Origin: a virus
DNA length: 41,100 nucleotides
Strand: one strand, 5' to 3'
IMG/VR virus record: IMGVR_UViG_3300032322_001039
Location: 1-41,100 of that record
The translations under genes were made by a program, and so were the position numbers. Position 1 is the first letter of the stretch. Each line of letters begins with the position of its first letter. Positions 8,911 through 16,396 of this stretch are shown here, in pieces. The notes beneath the pieces were generated by a model that saw only the letters and a program-made list of their open reading frames with translations, was not told where the DNA came from and ran no database searches.

Positions 8911-9226
8911 TTTAATTAATTCAATATCTGAATTCAACGAAGTACATGAATTTCTTAGTGATCCAGATATTGATGAGTGCCTTGCAATTATCGTAAAGAT
9001 TATGTCTAAGCCAGACGTGCCGCCCACGCAGGCGGTCGTCCTGATTGCTAAACTACAAGCCATGTCAGCGAAGTTTGGTATACTTGCAACATACTATTCA
9101 ACATTGGCAAAGGGATCTTCTGGAACTCCAAATAATGTAAAGAAGAATATCTATTACACAATGAAGGATTCAATAGACAAACTAGTGGATAGTTTGAAAT
9201 ATGTAGCAAGATTTAACTTAGGATAA
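8894..9226 (+). CDS. Hypothetical helical protein
   Basis: 110 residues with amphipathic, Ile/Leu-rich helices and no cysteines or recognised motif. It overlaps the gene before it by 17 bases and is followed after 2 bases by the Cas4-like nuclease, so it belongs to the recombination operon. A partner protein for the nuclease is possible but only by context. Confidence 0.8.
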   Translation: MENTIDLINSISEFNEVHEFLSDPDIDECLAIIVKIMSKPDVPPTQAVVLIAKLQAMSAKFGILATYYSTLAKGSSGTPNNVKKNIYYTMKDSIDKLVDSLKYVARFNLG

Positions 9227-9228
9227 AT

Positions 9229-10008
9229 ATGGCAAAGAATTTAATAGCATCATTAAGAAATAGACCGAAAGAAACAGAGTTAGATTCGGCTAAATTGGTT
9301 AAGATGATTTATCAATCTTACGAATCAAACAGGCCCGAAACAGAGTACAAGAAGAAGTCTTCTTTCGCGCCTAGCACACTTGGCTATGGCCACGGAACCT
9401 GCGCCAGATATTGGACTCTAGCATTTACTGGTGGAGACTTTACTCAACATACTCCAGCCCTGAATGTGGCATCAATGGACAGCGGAACGGATGCCCATAC
9501 ACGAATCCAGAAGGCTATGGAAAAGACTGGAATTCTAAAAGAGTGCGAAAGGGAAATAAGAAATAGCGATCCGCCAGTTCGTGGCTTTGCAGACGTTATC
9601 TTAGAGTTTAATGGCAAAGAAATAGTTGGCGAAATAAAGACAATCAAGGATCAGTATTTTATACAAAGACAACAAGAAATGCAGCCATCAAATAGCCACT
9701 TGCTACAGATTCTAATCTACATGAAAATAGAAAACATAGAAGAGGGATTTCTCTTATACGAGAATAAGAACTCTAATGAGTTAGTTGGAATACCAGTTGT
9801 GATGTCAGAGAAGAACAAGGAATATATTGAGTATGTATTCGAATGGATGCGCGAAGTATATGCTGCTTGGAAAGATAATGTTCACCTCAAGCGCGGATAT
9901 ACGAAATCTACTTGGCAATGCAAAGGCTGTCCAGTAATGAATATTTGCAACGAAATGGAACCTAAGGGCGTAAAGATCGACAACCTTAAGGTTGGCGTGG
10001 ATGAATAA
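9229..10008 (+). CDS. Cas4/RecB-like exonuclease with Fe-S cysteines
   Basis: 259 residues. PD-(D/E)XK nuclease motifs are visible: H90 in GTDAH, D122 in RGFADVI, E135-x-K137 in VGEIKT, and a Q-rich motif around 160 (HLLQILIYM). One N-terminal cysteine (C58) and three C-terminal ones (C231, C234, C240 in CKGCPVMNIC) match the 4Fe-4S arrangement of Cas4 and AddB. It probably resects DNA ends for RecA. No cas genes or CRISPR arrays are nearby, so a recombination role is more likely than spacer acquisition. Confidence 0.87.
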   Translation: MAKNLIASLRNRPKETELDSAKLVKMIYQSYESNRPETEYKKKSSFAPSTLGYGHGTCARYWTLAFTGGDFTQHTPALNVASMDSGTDAHTRIQKAMEKTGILKECEREIRNSDPPVRGFADVILEFNGKEIVGEIKTIKDQYFIQRQQEMQPSNSHLLQILIYMKIENIEEGFLLYENKNSNELVGIPVVMSEKNKEYIEYVFEWMREVYAAWKDNVHLKRGYTKSTWQCKGCPVMNICNEMEPKGVKIDNLKVGVDE

Positions 10009-10318
10009 TGAAAACTTTAAGGTCTGTGGATTCTGTGGCACAGAGTTTCAAAGCAAAAAGAAGAATCAAAAATATTGTGACAATATTTGTTGTCGTGGGG
10101 CAACGAATAAAAGAATTATGCAAAGATACTATGAAAATAAGGCAAGGCTGGCTGGCGTAAAAAGATGTTGCGTGAAATGCGAAAGGGCACTAAGTAGATA
10201 TAACTCTTCTAGTTTATGCGGTGCTTGCGAGAGAGCATCAAAAGACCACAATGAGAACAAGATACAGGAGATGATTGATGTCATCAATAACAAAGTTAAT
10301 AAGGCCAAAAGCAAATAG
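10001..10318 (+). CDS. Zinc-finger protein of unknown role
   Basis: About 105 residues from ATG 10001, which overlaps the nuclease gene by 8 bases; an in-frame TTG at 9992 is less likely. Two cysteine-rich units are visible: VCGFCGTEF ... KYCDNICC, and CCVKCERAL ... LCGACERA. They probably form two zinc knuckles joined by a basic helix. The C-terminal helix is Asn/Lys-rich. It may bind nucleic acid. Confidence 0.8.
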   Translation: MNNENFKVCGFCGTEFQSKKKNQKYCDNICCRGATNKRIMQRYYENKARLAGVKRCCVKCERALSRYNSSSLCGACERASKDHNENKIQEMIDVINNKVNKAKSK

Positions 10319-10847
10319 AGTTCTTGGTATCGACTCGTCTACCAACTCCGTGGCCTTCTGCGTATTTGATGGAAAACCAGTATCTTGGGGGAAAATTATC
10401 TTTAATGGGGCATCTATTTATGATAAAATTATTGATTCACACAAAAAAGTATATGCCAGTAAATCAATTTTAGAAGTAGATTATGTTTGCATTGAGTCTG
10501 CAATTATGGTTAAGTCACAGGATGTAGCAATAAGAATGGCAATGATTGTTGGAGCAACAATATCTAGTTTGGCAGACAACAAGGATATGATTGTTACGGT
10601 TCCGCCCAGCGCATGGCAGCCATTTATTGGTAACAAAAACTTCACAAAACAGGAAAAAGAGTTATTGAAAAATCAGTTTCCTGGCAAGACAGAATCATGG
10701 TATAGAAATAAAACTAGAGAGTTGAGGAAGCAAAGAACAATGGACTTCTTCAATAATAAGTATGATATTTCCGTCACCGACCATGATGTTGGTGACGCTA
10801 TGGGTATCGCATATTATGCATATAACAAGTTGGTGACAAATGGCTAA
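10278..10847 (+). CDS. RuvC-like Holliday junction resolvase
   Basis: 189 residues from ATG 10278, with GGAG 7 bases upstream. The RNase H fold acidic residues are visible: D19 in VLGIDSSTN, E73 in YVCIES, and a C-terminal DHDVGDAMGIA with D170 and D173. It should resolve four-way junctions made by RecA and clear branches before packaging. The start overlaps the zinc-finger gene by 41 bases. Confidence 0.85.
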   Translation: MSSITKLIRPKANRVLGIDSSTNSVAFCVFDGKPVSWGKIIFNGASIYDKIIDSHKKVYASKSILEVDYVCIESAIMVKSQDVAIRMAMIVGATISSLADNKDMIVTVPPSAWQPFIGNKNFTKQEKELLKNQFPGKTESWYRNKTRELRKQRTMDFFNNKYDISVTDHDVGDAMGIAYYAYNKLVTNG

Positions 10848-11007
10848 ACTATATCAAAGCAAGGCGTGGCTTACAAAGAGATATGTTGTTGATAAAAAGT
10901 CTCTTGAAGAAATTGCTAAAGAGTGTAATGTAAGCCATCAAACAATTTACAGATATCTGGTAGAATTTTCATTAATTAGAGATCTAAGAAAGTTAGGTAA
11001 AAGATGA
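10840..11007 (+). CDS. Small helix-turn-helix protein
   Basis: 55 residues, ATG overlapping the resolvase stop by 8 bases and TGA overlapping the next ATG (ATGA). A clear helix-turn-helix is visible at residues 21-43 (SLEEIAKECNVSHQTIYRYL), like the HTH of resolvases and sigma region 4. The rest is basic. It is likely a DNA-binding regulator or accessory factor. The coupled overlaps at both ends support a real gene. Confidence 0.8.
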   Translation: MAKLYQSKAWLTKRYVVDKKSLEEIAKECNVSHQTIYRYLVEFSLIRDLRKLGKR

Positions 11008-11357
11008 TTGAAGTGAGTCAGGACTCTATGTATCGGTATCCGCAATTTGATGCTGGTAATTCTGTAGATAAGCCAGAGATCGCTATTGTCCCACAGAATG
11101 AAACAGAAAAGAAAATTCGTGGTGTGTGCGACGACATGTCAGATATGCTGATAAAGAAGAATAGAGCATACGGCAATTCAGCCCTAGAGCCAGTAAGAAT
11201 ATTTTCTAAATCTGACAATGTTGAGCAACTGAAAGTTAGAATAGATGACAAGTTGAGCAGATTTGTGCGCGGCCACGCATATCCAGGCGATAATGATATT
11301 GACGACCTTATGGGTTATCTGGTATTATTGAAGATAGCAATTAATCAGGAAAAGTAA
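11004..11357 (+). CDS. Nucleotide modification associated domain 1 (DUF1599)-like protein
   Basis: 117 residues. The segment KKNRAYGNSAL ... VRIDDKLSRF ... DDLMGYLVLLKIA matches the all-alpha Nmad1/DUF1599 pattern found in phages and linked by others to nucleotide modification. It is distantly MazG-like. Together with the MazG-like protein and the deaminase it points to control of the nucleotide pool; whether the DNA carries modified bases is not visible. The first 35 residues are a variable extension. Confidence 0.75.
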   Translation: MIEVSQDSMYRYPQFDAGNSVDKPEIAIVPQNETEKKIRGVCDDMSDMLIKKNRAYGNSALEPVRIFSKSDNVEQLKVRIDDKLSRFVRGHAYPGDNDIDDLMGYLVLLKIAINQEK

Positions 11358-11530
11358 TGCCTATATATACATATTATTGCCCCGCCTGCGATATCGACTG
11401 TGAGAAAATGGTTGCTATGCAAAATAGAGATGGTGCCCTGTGCGATAACTGTGGCTACCGTTTGATTAGAGGAATAGATAGGCCAGGAATGGTTTGGTCA
11501 CCGACCCGCAACGGCGGGCACTCGGTTTAG
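11357..11530 (+). CDS. FmdB-type zinc ribbon protein
   Basis: 57 residues, with the ATG overlapping the previous stop (TAATG). It begins MPIYTYYCPAC and has the paired cysteines C8/C11 and C29/C32 of the FmdB-like zinc ribbon, followed by the conserved-looking RPGMVWSPTRNGGHS end. Function unknown in phages. It ends just before the promoter-like box at 11532. Confidence 0.8.
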   Translation: MPIYTYYCPACDIDCEKMVAMQNRDGALCDNCGYRLIRGIDRPGMVWSPTRNGGHSV

Positions 11531-11531
11531 G

Positions 11532-11540
11532 TGCTATAAT
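11532..11540 (+). promoter_or_regulatory. Extended -10 promoter (TGcTATAAT) before the packaging genes
   Basis: GGTGCTATAATG matches TGnTATAAT exactly and lies 15 bases before ATG 11556. A start about seven bases downstream would leave a short leader with GGTG near the ATG. No -35 is seen. It is well placed to drive the terminase operon. Confidence 0.5.
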
Positions 11541-11555
11541 GAATGTGGTGAAATA

Positions 11556-11846
11556 ATGGCTAATAAAAAGAAGTCTGGTGTAGTTACTGCTCCATATCAT
11601 TTTAATCAGCATATATCAGTTTTCTACCAAATGAAGCACGGCCAAGACGAGATTGAGATAGGCACACCTCTAAGATTCAAGTTTGAGCGCGGCGTGTTTA
11701 AGTTTATCAAAATGGTTCACAATGATGAAAAGAAGGTAACTTGGATAGACTGCCTGAGTCAAGATGGCATATATAGATCTTTCTACGTCTCTCAACTAAA
11801 GGGCGTGGTAAAGCCGAAGAAGAAGAGGAAAAAGAAGGTTGCCTGA
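11556..11846 (+). CDS. Hypothetical basic protein preceding terminase
   Basis: 96 residues with a beta-rich core (residues 15-80) and a very basic tail of Lys/Arg/Val (PKKKRKKKVA). The tail-coding sequence also provides the purine-rich ribosome binding site of the next gene. Possibly binds nucleic acid. Family not recognised. Confidence 0.8.
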   Translation: MANKKKSGVVTAPYHFNQHISVFYQMKHGQDEIEIGTPLRFKFERGVFKFIKMVHNDEKKVTWIDCLSQDGIYRSFYVSQLKGVVKPKKKRKKKVA

Positions 11847-12354
11847 ATTAGAGTTGGCAGATAGATGGGAAAGAATTAATAAGGTTGTTGAGGTATTTCT
11901 CAAGGGCACAACTAATCCCACACACATCGCCAGAGAAACTGGATTTAAGCGCACAGAAGTTCAAGAATACCTTAACGAGTGGCGTTCGGTTGTTCATAGC
12001 GATAAATTAATTCAAAATCGTGCAAGGGAGGCGCTTGCTGGTGCAGATAATCACTACTCTATGCTCATTGCGGAAGCGTGGAAGGTTGTTGAGGAGGCAA
12101 ACCAAACTCAGGCATTGTCACACAAGACAGCCGCATTAAAACTTATTGCGGACATACAGCAGAAGCAAATTGACATGCTTCAAAAGGCTGGCCTGATTGA
12201 GAACAATGAAATCGCAGATCAGATTGTAGAAACTGAAAGAAAGCAAGAGATTCTTGTTGGCATTCTAAAAGAAGTAATTGCCGACTGTGATCATTGTAGA
12301 AAAGAAGTTTCTAAGAGACTTAGTTCGGTTACGGGCAAGGCTGAGGGCTACTAG
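11839..12354 (+). CDS. terS: Putative terminase small subunit
   Basis: 171 residues from TTG 11839, with AGAAGG just upstream. The N-terminal region contains a helix-turn-helix (TNPTHIARETGFKRTEVQEY, residues about 25-45), followed by a long helical oligomerisation-type domain. A Cys/His pair near the end (CDHCRKE) is unusual. Position immediately before the large subunit, with a 1-base overlap, supports the role: recognising the packaging site and loading the motor. Confidence 0.75.
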   Translation: MPELELADRWERINKVVEVFLKGTTNPTHIARETGFKRTEVQEYLNEWRSVVHSDKLIQNRAREALAGADNHYSMLIAEAWKVVEEANQTQALSHKTAALKLIADIQQKQIDMLQKAGLIENNEIADQIVETERKQEILVGILKEVIADCDHCRKEVSKRLSSVTGKAEGY

Positions 12355-14138
12355 TGTTTGATGATTTCTTGCAAGCACTTGATGGAGATGAATTCGATGA
12401 GATTCCAGTATCCATAGAAGAGTTTACTACTAGCGATAGATATCTAAGCCTGCCGCCTCTTTCAGAATATCAATATCAATGTATCAAGGCCATGACGCAG
12501 ATCTATAAGAAAGATACTCTAGTCACAGTTTTTGGAGAAGAGGACGGTCTAAAAAGATACAAGCAAACTTGCAATGAGGTAATCCTGCAACTTGGCAAGG
12601 GGTCTGGCAAGGATTATATGTCAACTGTTGCCGTGGCCTACTTGGTATATCTATTGCTCTGCCTCAAAGATCCTGCTAAATATTATGGCAAGCCCCCTGG
12701 TGACGCTATCGATATTATTAATATCGCCATCAATGCTGACCAGGCTAAGAATGTTTTCTTCAAAGGATTTCGCAAGCGTATCGAAGACTCTCCTTGGTTT
12801 CAGGGAAAGTACAGCGTTACTGCACAGGCGGTGGCATTTGATAAATCAGTAACCTGTCACTCTGGACACTCAGAAAGAGAGTCATGGGAGGGCTACAACG
12901 TAATCTGTGTGATTCTTGACGAGATCTCTGGCTTTAGCATGGAGTCTACAACTGGTAACGACCAGTCCAAAACAGCACAAGCAATTTATGACATGTATAG
13001 GGCTTCAGTAGATTCTAGATTCCCAGATTATGGAAAAGTTATACTGCTTTCATTCCCACGATTTAAGGGAGATTTTATTCAGCAGAGATACGATTCTGTT
13101 ATAGCAGACAAAGATGTCATAATCAGGGAGCATGAGTTTAAAATTGATGAAGAGTTGGACGACTCAATACAGGAAAATAAATTTACAATTCAGTGGGAAG
13201 AAGAGACTATTAATGCCTATAGATTTCCAAGGATGTTTGCATTAAAAAGACCTACATGGGAGGTCAATCCAACTAGAACAATTGATGATTTCAAAAGATC
13301 ATTCTTTACAAATCCTGTAGATGCTCTATCTCGTTTTGCCTGTATGCCGCCAGAGTCAGTAGATGCTTTCTTCAAATCTAGAGATAAGATAGAAACATGC
13401 TTTAATCAGACTTACAACGGCGTAGATGAATTCGGACGGTTCTACGATTTCTTCAAGCCGCAGGAAGACAAGGAGTATTTCATCCATGTTGACCTTGCAC
13501 AAAAGCATGACCACTGTGCTGTCGCTATGGCACACATCGACAGATGGGTGCATATTAAATCGTTCTTAAATCACGAAGTGGTTAGCCCCGTTGCTATGGT
13601 AGATTGTGTCAGATGGTGGACACCAACCGCAGATAAATCAGTAGACTTCTCAGAGGTTAAGCAATTCATAGTTGATCTTAGAAGTCGTGGGTTTAATATT
13701 AAAAAGGCGACATTCGACAGATGGCAATCTCACGATATCCAGTCTGAACTAAGAATGATTGGAATTAATACAGAAACTCTTTCCGTTGGCAAAAAGCATT
13801 ATGATGACATGGCCATGCTTGTTGGAGAAGAAAGAATTGTCGGCCCAAGAATCCAACTCCTGATAGATGAACTCTTGCAACTAAGAATTATTCGTGATAA
13901 GGTTGACCATCCAAGAAAGGGTTCTAAAGACCTTTCTGACGCTGTATGTGGCGCTCTTTATAATTCAATTATTGGCACGAAGAGAGAGGCCAAGGAAGTT
14001 GAGATTGAGGTCCACACATATAAGCAACTAATTAGAGATAAAAGGATTGAGCAGGCCAACGCCCCCAATCCTGACAATATTATTAGGCCGATGGTAATGA
14101 ATGATCCTAAAAATGATTGGCATATAGGGATGATCTAA
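12354..14138 (+). CDS. terL: Terminase large subunit (packaging ATPase/nuclease)
   Basis: 594 residues from GTG 12354. The ATPase domain has Walker A GKGSGKD at 81-87 and Walker B VICVILDE with D189/E190. The RNase H-like nuclease domain begins with FIHVDLAQKHD (D380), followed by TFDRWQS and a C-terminal DLSDAVCGAL acidic motif. It translocates DNA into proheads and cuts concatemers. The small subunit precedes it and an HNH nuclease follows; the capsid genes usually found beside it are absent, so the packaging genes are split from the head genes. Confidence 0.94.
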   Translation: MFDDFLQALDGDEFDEIPVSIEEFTTSDRYLSLPPLSEYQYQCIKAMTQIYKKDTLVTVFGEEDGLKRYKQTCNEVILQLGKGSGKDYMSTVAVAYLVYLLLCLKDPAKYYGKPPGDAIDIINIAINADQAKNVFFKGFRKRIEDSPWFQGKYSVTAQAVAFDKSVTCHSGHSERESWEGYNVICVILDEISGFSMESTTGNDQSKTAQAIYDMYRASVDSRFPDYGKVILLSFPRFKGDFIQQRYDSVIADKDVIIREHEFKIDEELDDSIQENKFTIQWEEETINAYRFPRMFALKRPTWEVNPTRTIDDFKRSFFTNPVDALSRFACMPPESVDAFFKSRDKIETCFNQTYNGVDEFGRFYDFFKPQEDKEYFIHVDLAQKHDHCAVAMAHIDRWVHIKSFLNHEVVSPVAMVDCVRWWTPTADKSVDFSEVKQFIVDLRSRGFNIKKATFDRWQSHDIQSELRMIGINTETLSVGKKHYDDMAMLVGEERIVGPRIQLLIDELLQLRIIRDKVDHPRKGSKDLSDAVCGALYNSIIGTKREAKEVEIEVHTYKQLIRDKRIEQANAPNPDNIIRPMVMNDPKNDWHIGMI

Positions 14139-14617
14139 TGATTGAAATAACTTGGCAGGGCAAACAGGAAGCAATACAGATGCTAATAGAAAGAGACGGC
14201 GATCTATGCTTTATCTGTAAAAACAAATTTGGCAAGAAAGAAAAAAGAACATTAGATCACTGGGTTCCACTTTCTAAGGGTGGGACGTGGAATATTTCTA
14301 ATCTAAGATTAGCACATAAGCAATGTAATCTATGGAAGGGTGACAGAATGCCACTTCCAGATGGAACTGTTCCAGACCCACCTCCCAGATCAAATTTTGT
14401 AGACCGTAAAAGGGTTAGGAAACGTAGCCGCCCAAAAGTATGTAGCGTTTGTATGTCTGGTAGAATTCTTCTACCAGGAGAAAGGTGTGCGGTATGCCAC
14501 TCCGATCCGCAGCCTCGCGCATTTCCTGGCTGGGCCAAGCGTAAATCTAATGAATGTGATCACAAAATATATCACTGTTATGCTTGTGTTTTAGGTTTTG
14601 CTAGGAGGGCTAGTTAA
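14138..14617 (+). CDS. HNH endonuclease next to terminase
   Basis: 159 residues from ATG 14138 (TAATG overlap with terL; an in-frame upstream start inside terL is less likely). The HNH motif is clear: C24-x2-C27, D40-H41 (LDHWVPLSKGG), N52, N55, H60 and C63 (RLAHKQCNLWKG). The C-terminal half adds several more cysteines (CSVC, CAVC, C ... HCYAC), suggesting one or two extra zinc sites. HNH proteins beside terminase are required for packaging-linked cleavage in some phages such as HK97; a homing role is the alternative. Confidence 0.85.
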   Translation: MIEITWQGKQEAIQMLIERDGDLCFICKNKFGKKEKRTLDHWVPLSKGGTWNISNLRLAHKQCNLWKGDRMPLPDGTVPDPPPRSNFVDRKRVRKRSRPKVCSVCMSGRILLPGERCAVCHSDPQPRAFPGWAKRKSNECDHKIYHCYACVLGFARRAS

Positions 14618-14958
14618 TGGATCTTCCAGATAAAATTATTGATTGGCTGGTCCACAATGAATATATTGTGGAGGTGTCACAAAATATTCTTGGTGAGCCA
14701 GTGTATCGATTTACCAAAAAGTTTTACAAAGAACAGGAAGAGTTGGTCAAGCAAATCAGAATAACTGAGTCAGACCTAATCTCATCGCTGTGGTTTAAAA
14801 ACTTTATTGATGTTAGGATCACTGAAGATGGCCAAACATTAATTTATTTGACTGACAAGTCCGACCTATGGTATTCTTCTGATGAACTGTCGGAAGAAGA
14901 GAAATCGATGATGTATTTCATCTACACTATGGGCGGAGCAGTTGACAACAGATACTAG
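14617..14958 (+). CDS. Hypothetical protein, possibly winged-helix-like
   Basis: 113 residues, ATG sharing one base with the upstream stop (TAATG). It alternates short strands and helices (IIDWLVHNEYIVEV ... VYRFTKKFYKE) in a way that resembles small winged-helix proteins, but no definite family is recognised. It overlaps the RNA methyltransferase gene by 17 bases. Confidence 0.75.
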   Translation: MDLPDKIIDWLVHNEYIVEVSQNILGEPVYRFTKKFYKEQEELVKQIRITESDLISSLWFKNFIDVRITEDGQTLIYLTDKSDLWYSSDELSEEEKSMMYFIYTMGGAVDNRY

Positions 14959-15469
14959 AAATGTTTCAGATTTTTATAAGTACTGGCATGATGATGCAAT
15001 TCGTGCCAACCTAGACTCTAAGCGCAATGAGTTTATCGTGGTAGTAGAAAGAATAAATGGAGATTTTAATTTTTCGAATGTCGTAAGAAATTGTAATGCA
15101 TTTCTTGGGAAGAAGGTGATTCGTTGTGGAATCAAAAGATGGGACAAACGCGGGGCTGTTGGAACGCATCACTACGAGCATGTACATCATGCCGACAACA
15201 TTATGGACGTTCTTATCAGTCTTAGGAACGATGGTTATCGTATCGTTGCCATTGATAATGTGGGAGATGCAAAGGTAATCAATGAATATTCTTGGTCTCC
15301 TAAGTCTGTTATGGTTTTTGGCGAAGAGGGACGCGGCCTTTCGCATGAAGTACTAAACTTTGCTGACGATATAGTCTATATTCAACAATACGGATCTGTG
15401 AGATCTTTAAATGTTGGGACGGCATCTGGAATTGTGATGTATGACTATTGTTCGAAAGTGGTACAATAG
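14942..15469 (+). CDS. SPOUT (TrmH/SpoU-type) RNA 2'-O-methyltransferase
   Basis: 175 residues from TTG 14942; no ATG lies in frame near the N-terminus. The three knot-fold motifs are visible: NFSNVVRNCNAF (motif 1), VFGEEGRGLSHEVL (motif 2) and RSLNVGTASGIVMYDY (motif 3). Family members transfer a methyl group from SAM to ribose 2'-OH in tRNA or rRNA. It lies just before the tRNA cluster, so modification of the phage tRNAs is a reasonable guess. There is no N-terminal RNA-binding extension. Confidence 0.88.
   Translation: MTTDTRNVSDFYKYWHDDAIRANLDSKRNEFIVVVERINGDFNFSNVVRNCNAFLGKKVIRCGIKRWDKRGAVGTHHYEHVHHADNIMDVLISLRNDGYRIVAIDNVGDAKVINEYSWSPKSVMVFGEEGRGLSHEVLNFADDIVYIQQYGSVRSLNVGTASGIVMYDYCSKVVQ
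15459..15467 (+). promoter_or_regulatory. Extended -10 promoter (TGgTACAAT), leaderless spacing
   Basis: TGGTACAAT overlaps the stop of the methyltransferase gene. Six bases separate it from ATG 15474, the same spacing as the box at 1673-1681, so the mRNA would begin at or next to the start codon. No ribosome binding site is present, consistent with a leaderless transcript. Confidence 0.45.
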
Positions 15470-15473
15470 ACGT

Positions 15474-15854
15474 ATGGCAGAGACGTATACTCCAACTGAT
15501 GCAATGGTGGCTGCTGGCCGCCGCGCAATTAGATGGAAAGAAGAGGGTAAGGCAAAAGGCGCTGGAACCGCAGTAGGATGGACACGCGCACGCCAACTTG
15601 CTAACAAAGAACCACTGTCTCTTGACACAGTTAAGAGAATGTACTCTTATTTTTCCAGACATGAGGTTGATAAGCAAGGTCAGGGCTTTAGCCCTGGAGA
15701 AGAAGGTTATCCCTCCAATGGAAAAATTATGTGGGAGGCATGGGGCGGCGATGCTGGATTTTCATGGTCCAGAGCAATCGTAGAAAGAGCAAAGAGAATG
15801 GAAAAGATGTGGCAGGATTCTCCATTCGCCTTTAGAAAAGATAGCACAATATAG
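15474..15854 (+). CDS. Conserved phage protein of unknown function (RARQLAN/WGGDAG motif)
   Basis: 126 residues from ATG 15474 (an in-frame upstream ATG at 15441 lies inside the previous gene and is less likely). The conserved core TRARQLANKEPLSLDTVKRM ... FSRHEVDK ... WEAWGGDAGFSW is a motif set I associate with small phage proteins and with domains joined to capsid proteases; the biochemical role is not established to my knowledge. The promoter box just upstream suggests separate expression. Confidence 0.82.
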   Translation: MAETYTPTDAMVAAGRRAIRWKEEGKAKGAGTAVGWTRARQLANKEPLSLDTVKRMYSYFSRHEVDKQGQGFSPGEEGYPSNGKIMWEAWGGDAGFSWSRAIVERAKRMEKMWQDSPFAFRKDSTI

Positions 15855-15857
15855 GCC

Positions 15858-15939
15858 CCCATATGCTAGCATTCCTTATTTCAGTACGCTATAGTGCAGA
15901 TAAACCTTAGGATGGTGTAGTTACCCGCTAGCATATGGG
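15858..15939. repeat. Perfect 13-bp inverted repeat with 56-base loop
   Basis: CCCATATGCTAGC (15858-15870) and GCTAGCATATGGG (15927-15939) are perfect reverse complements and end three bases before the tRNA-Pro. The loop contains CGCTATAGT, a possible -10 box for the tRNA cluster. It may form a long hairpin in RNA, a processing signal, or a protein-binding site. It fills the whole gap between the upstream gene and the tRNA. Confidence 0.7.
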
Positions 15940-15942
15940 TCA

Positions 15943-16016
15943 CGGAATGTGGCGCAGTTTGGTAGCGCACTTGCTTTGGGAGCAAGGGGTCGAAGGTTCA
16001 AATCCTTTCATTCCGA
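15943..16016 (+). tRNA. tRNA-Pro (TGG)
   Basis: Acceptor CGGAATG/CATTCCG pairs over 7 bp. The D arm (GCGCAGTTTGGTAGCGC), anticodon stem-loop CTTGC-TTTGGGA-GCAAG with anticodon TGG, and T arm (GAAGG-TTCAAAT-CCTTT) all fit. CCA is not encoded. It reads CCA codons, and probably other CCN codons, depending on wobble modification. Confidence 0.95.
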
Positions 16017-16017
16017 C

Positions 16018-16110
16018 ATGAAAAATAAACTTTTGATACTATTTATCGGCGTGGTGTTTGGCTGGGCCTTTGCTGATAGATTTATGAGAGAAAATGGAAA
16101 TCCACACTAA
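16018..16110 (+). CDS. Tiny membrane protein (30 residues)
   Basis: ATG lies two bases after the tRNA-Pro 3' end. The protein is Lys-start then a hydrophobic segment (LLILFIGVVFGWAFA) and a short polar tail, so probably one membrane span or an uncleaved signal. It overlaps the next gene by 17 bases. No ribosome binding site is possible outside the tRNA, which lowers confidence. Confidence 0.45.
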   Translation: MKNKLLILFIGVVFGWAFADRFMRENGNPH

Positions 16111-16279
16111 CGATGAATGCCAAAAACATTGGCGAGAAATATTTGCATCTCAGATAGAGAGTACGATAAACTCTTACTACCCGCAAGAAAACGATCATGA
16201 TAGAGATAGAATAAGATGGTTTCTTGAGGGCCTACGTTATGCATCAATGATAATTCGGTGGGATGAGACAGAAGAATAG
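16094..16279 (+). CDS. Hypothetical small protein
   Basis: 61 residues, acidic, ending in WDETEE; its stop abuts the following tRNA-Gln. Weak GAGAGAAA lies just before the ATG. No recognised motif. Confidence 0.65.
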   Translation: MEIHTNDECQKHWREIFASQIESTINSYYPQENDHDRDRIRWFLEGLRYASMIIRWDETEE

Positions 16280-16350
16280 TGCGGGATTGTGTAATGGCAG
16301 CACGACAGTCTTTGGAACTGTTTGTCTAGGTTCGAATCCTAGTCCCGCAG
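16280..16350 (+). tRNA. tRNA-Gln (TTG)
   Basis: Acceptor TGCGGGA/TCCCGCA with discriminator G, anticodon stem-loop ACAGT-CTTTGGA-ACTGT with anticodon TTG, and T arm CTAGG-TTCGAAT-CCTAG. The U1-A72 pair and G73 match known tRNA-Gln. CCA is not encoded. It reads CAA and CAG. Confidence 0.95.
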
Positions 16351-16364
16351 CGTAATATCAACAA

Positions 16365-16373
16365 TGATAAAAT
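16365..16373 (+). promoter_or_regulatory. Extended -10 box (TGaTAAAAT)
   Basis: TGATAAAAT lies 23 bases before the GTG at 16397. The predicted leader contains a strong ribosome binding site AAGGAGG (16386-16392). It probably drives the small zinc-protein gene and perhaps the tRNAs behind it. Confidence 0.45.
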
Positions 16374-16396
16374 AGTCATATACACAAGGAGGTGCT

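Noticed and set aside
15911-15942. A tRNA-like D arm (GGTGTAGTTACCC)
   Set aside because: No anticodon or T arm can be formed; the bases belong to the inverted repeat.
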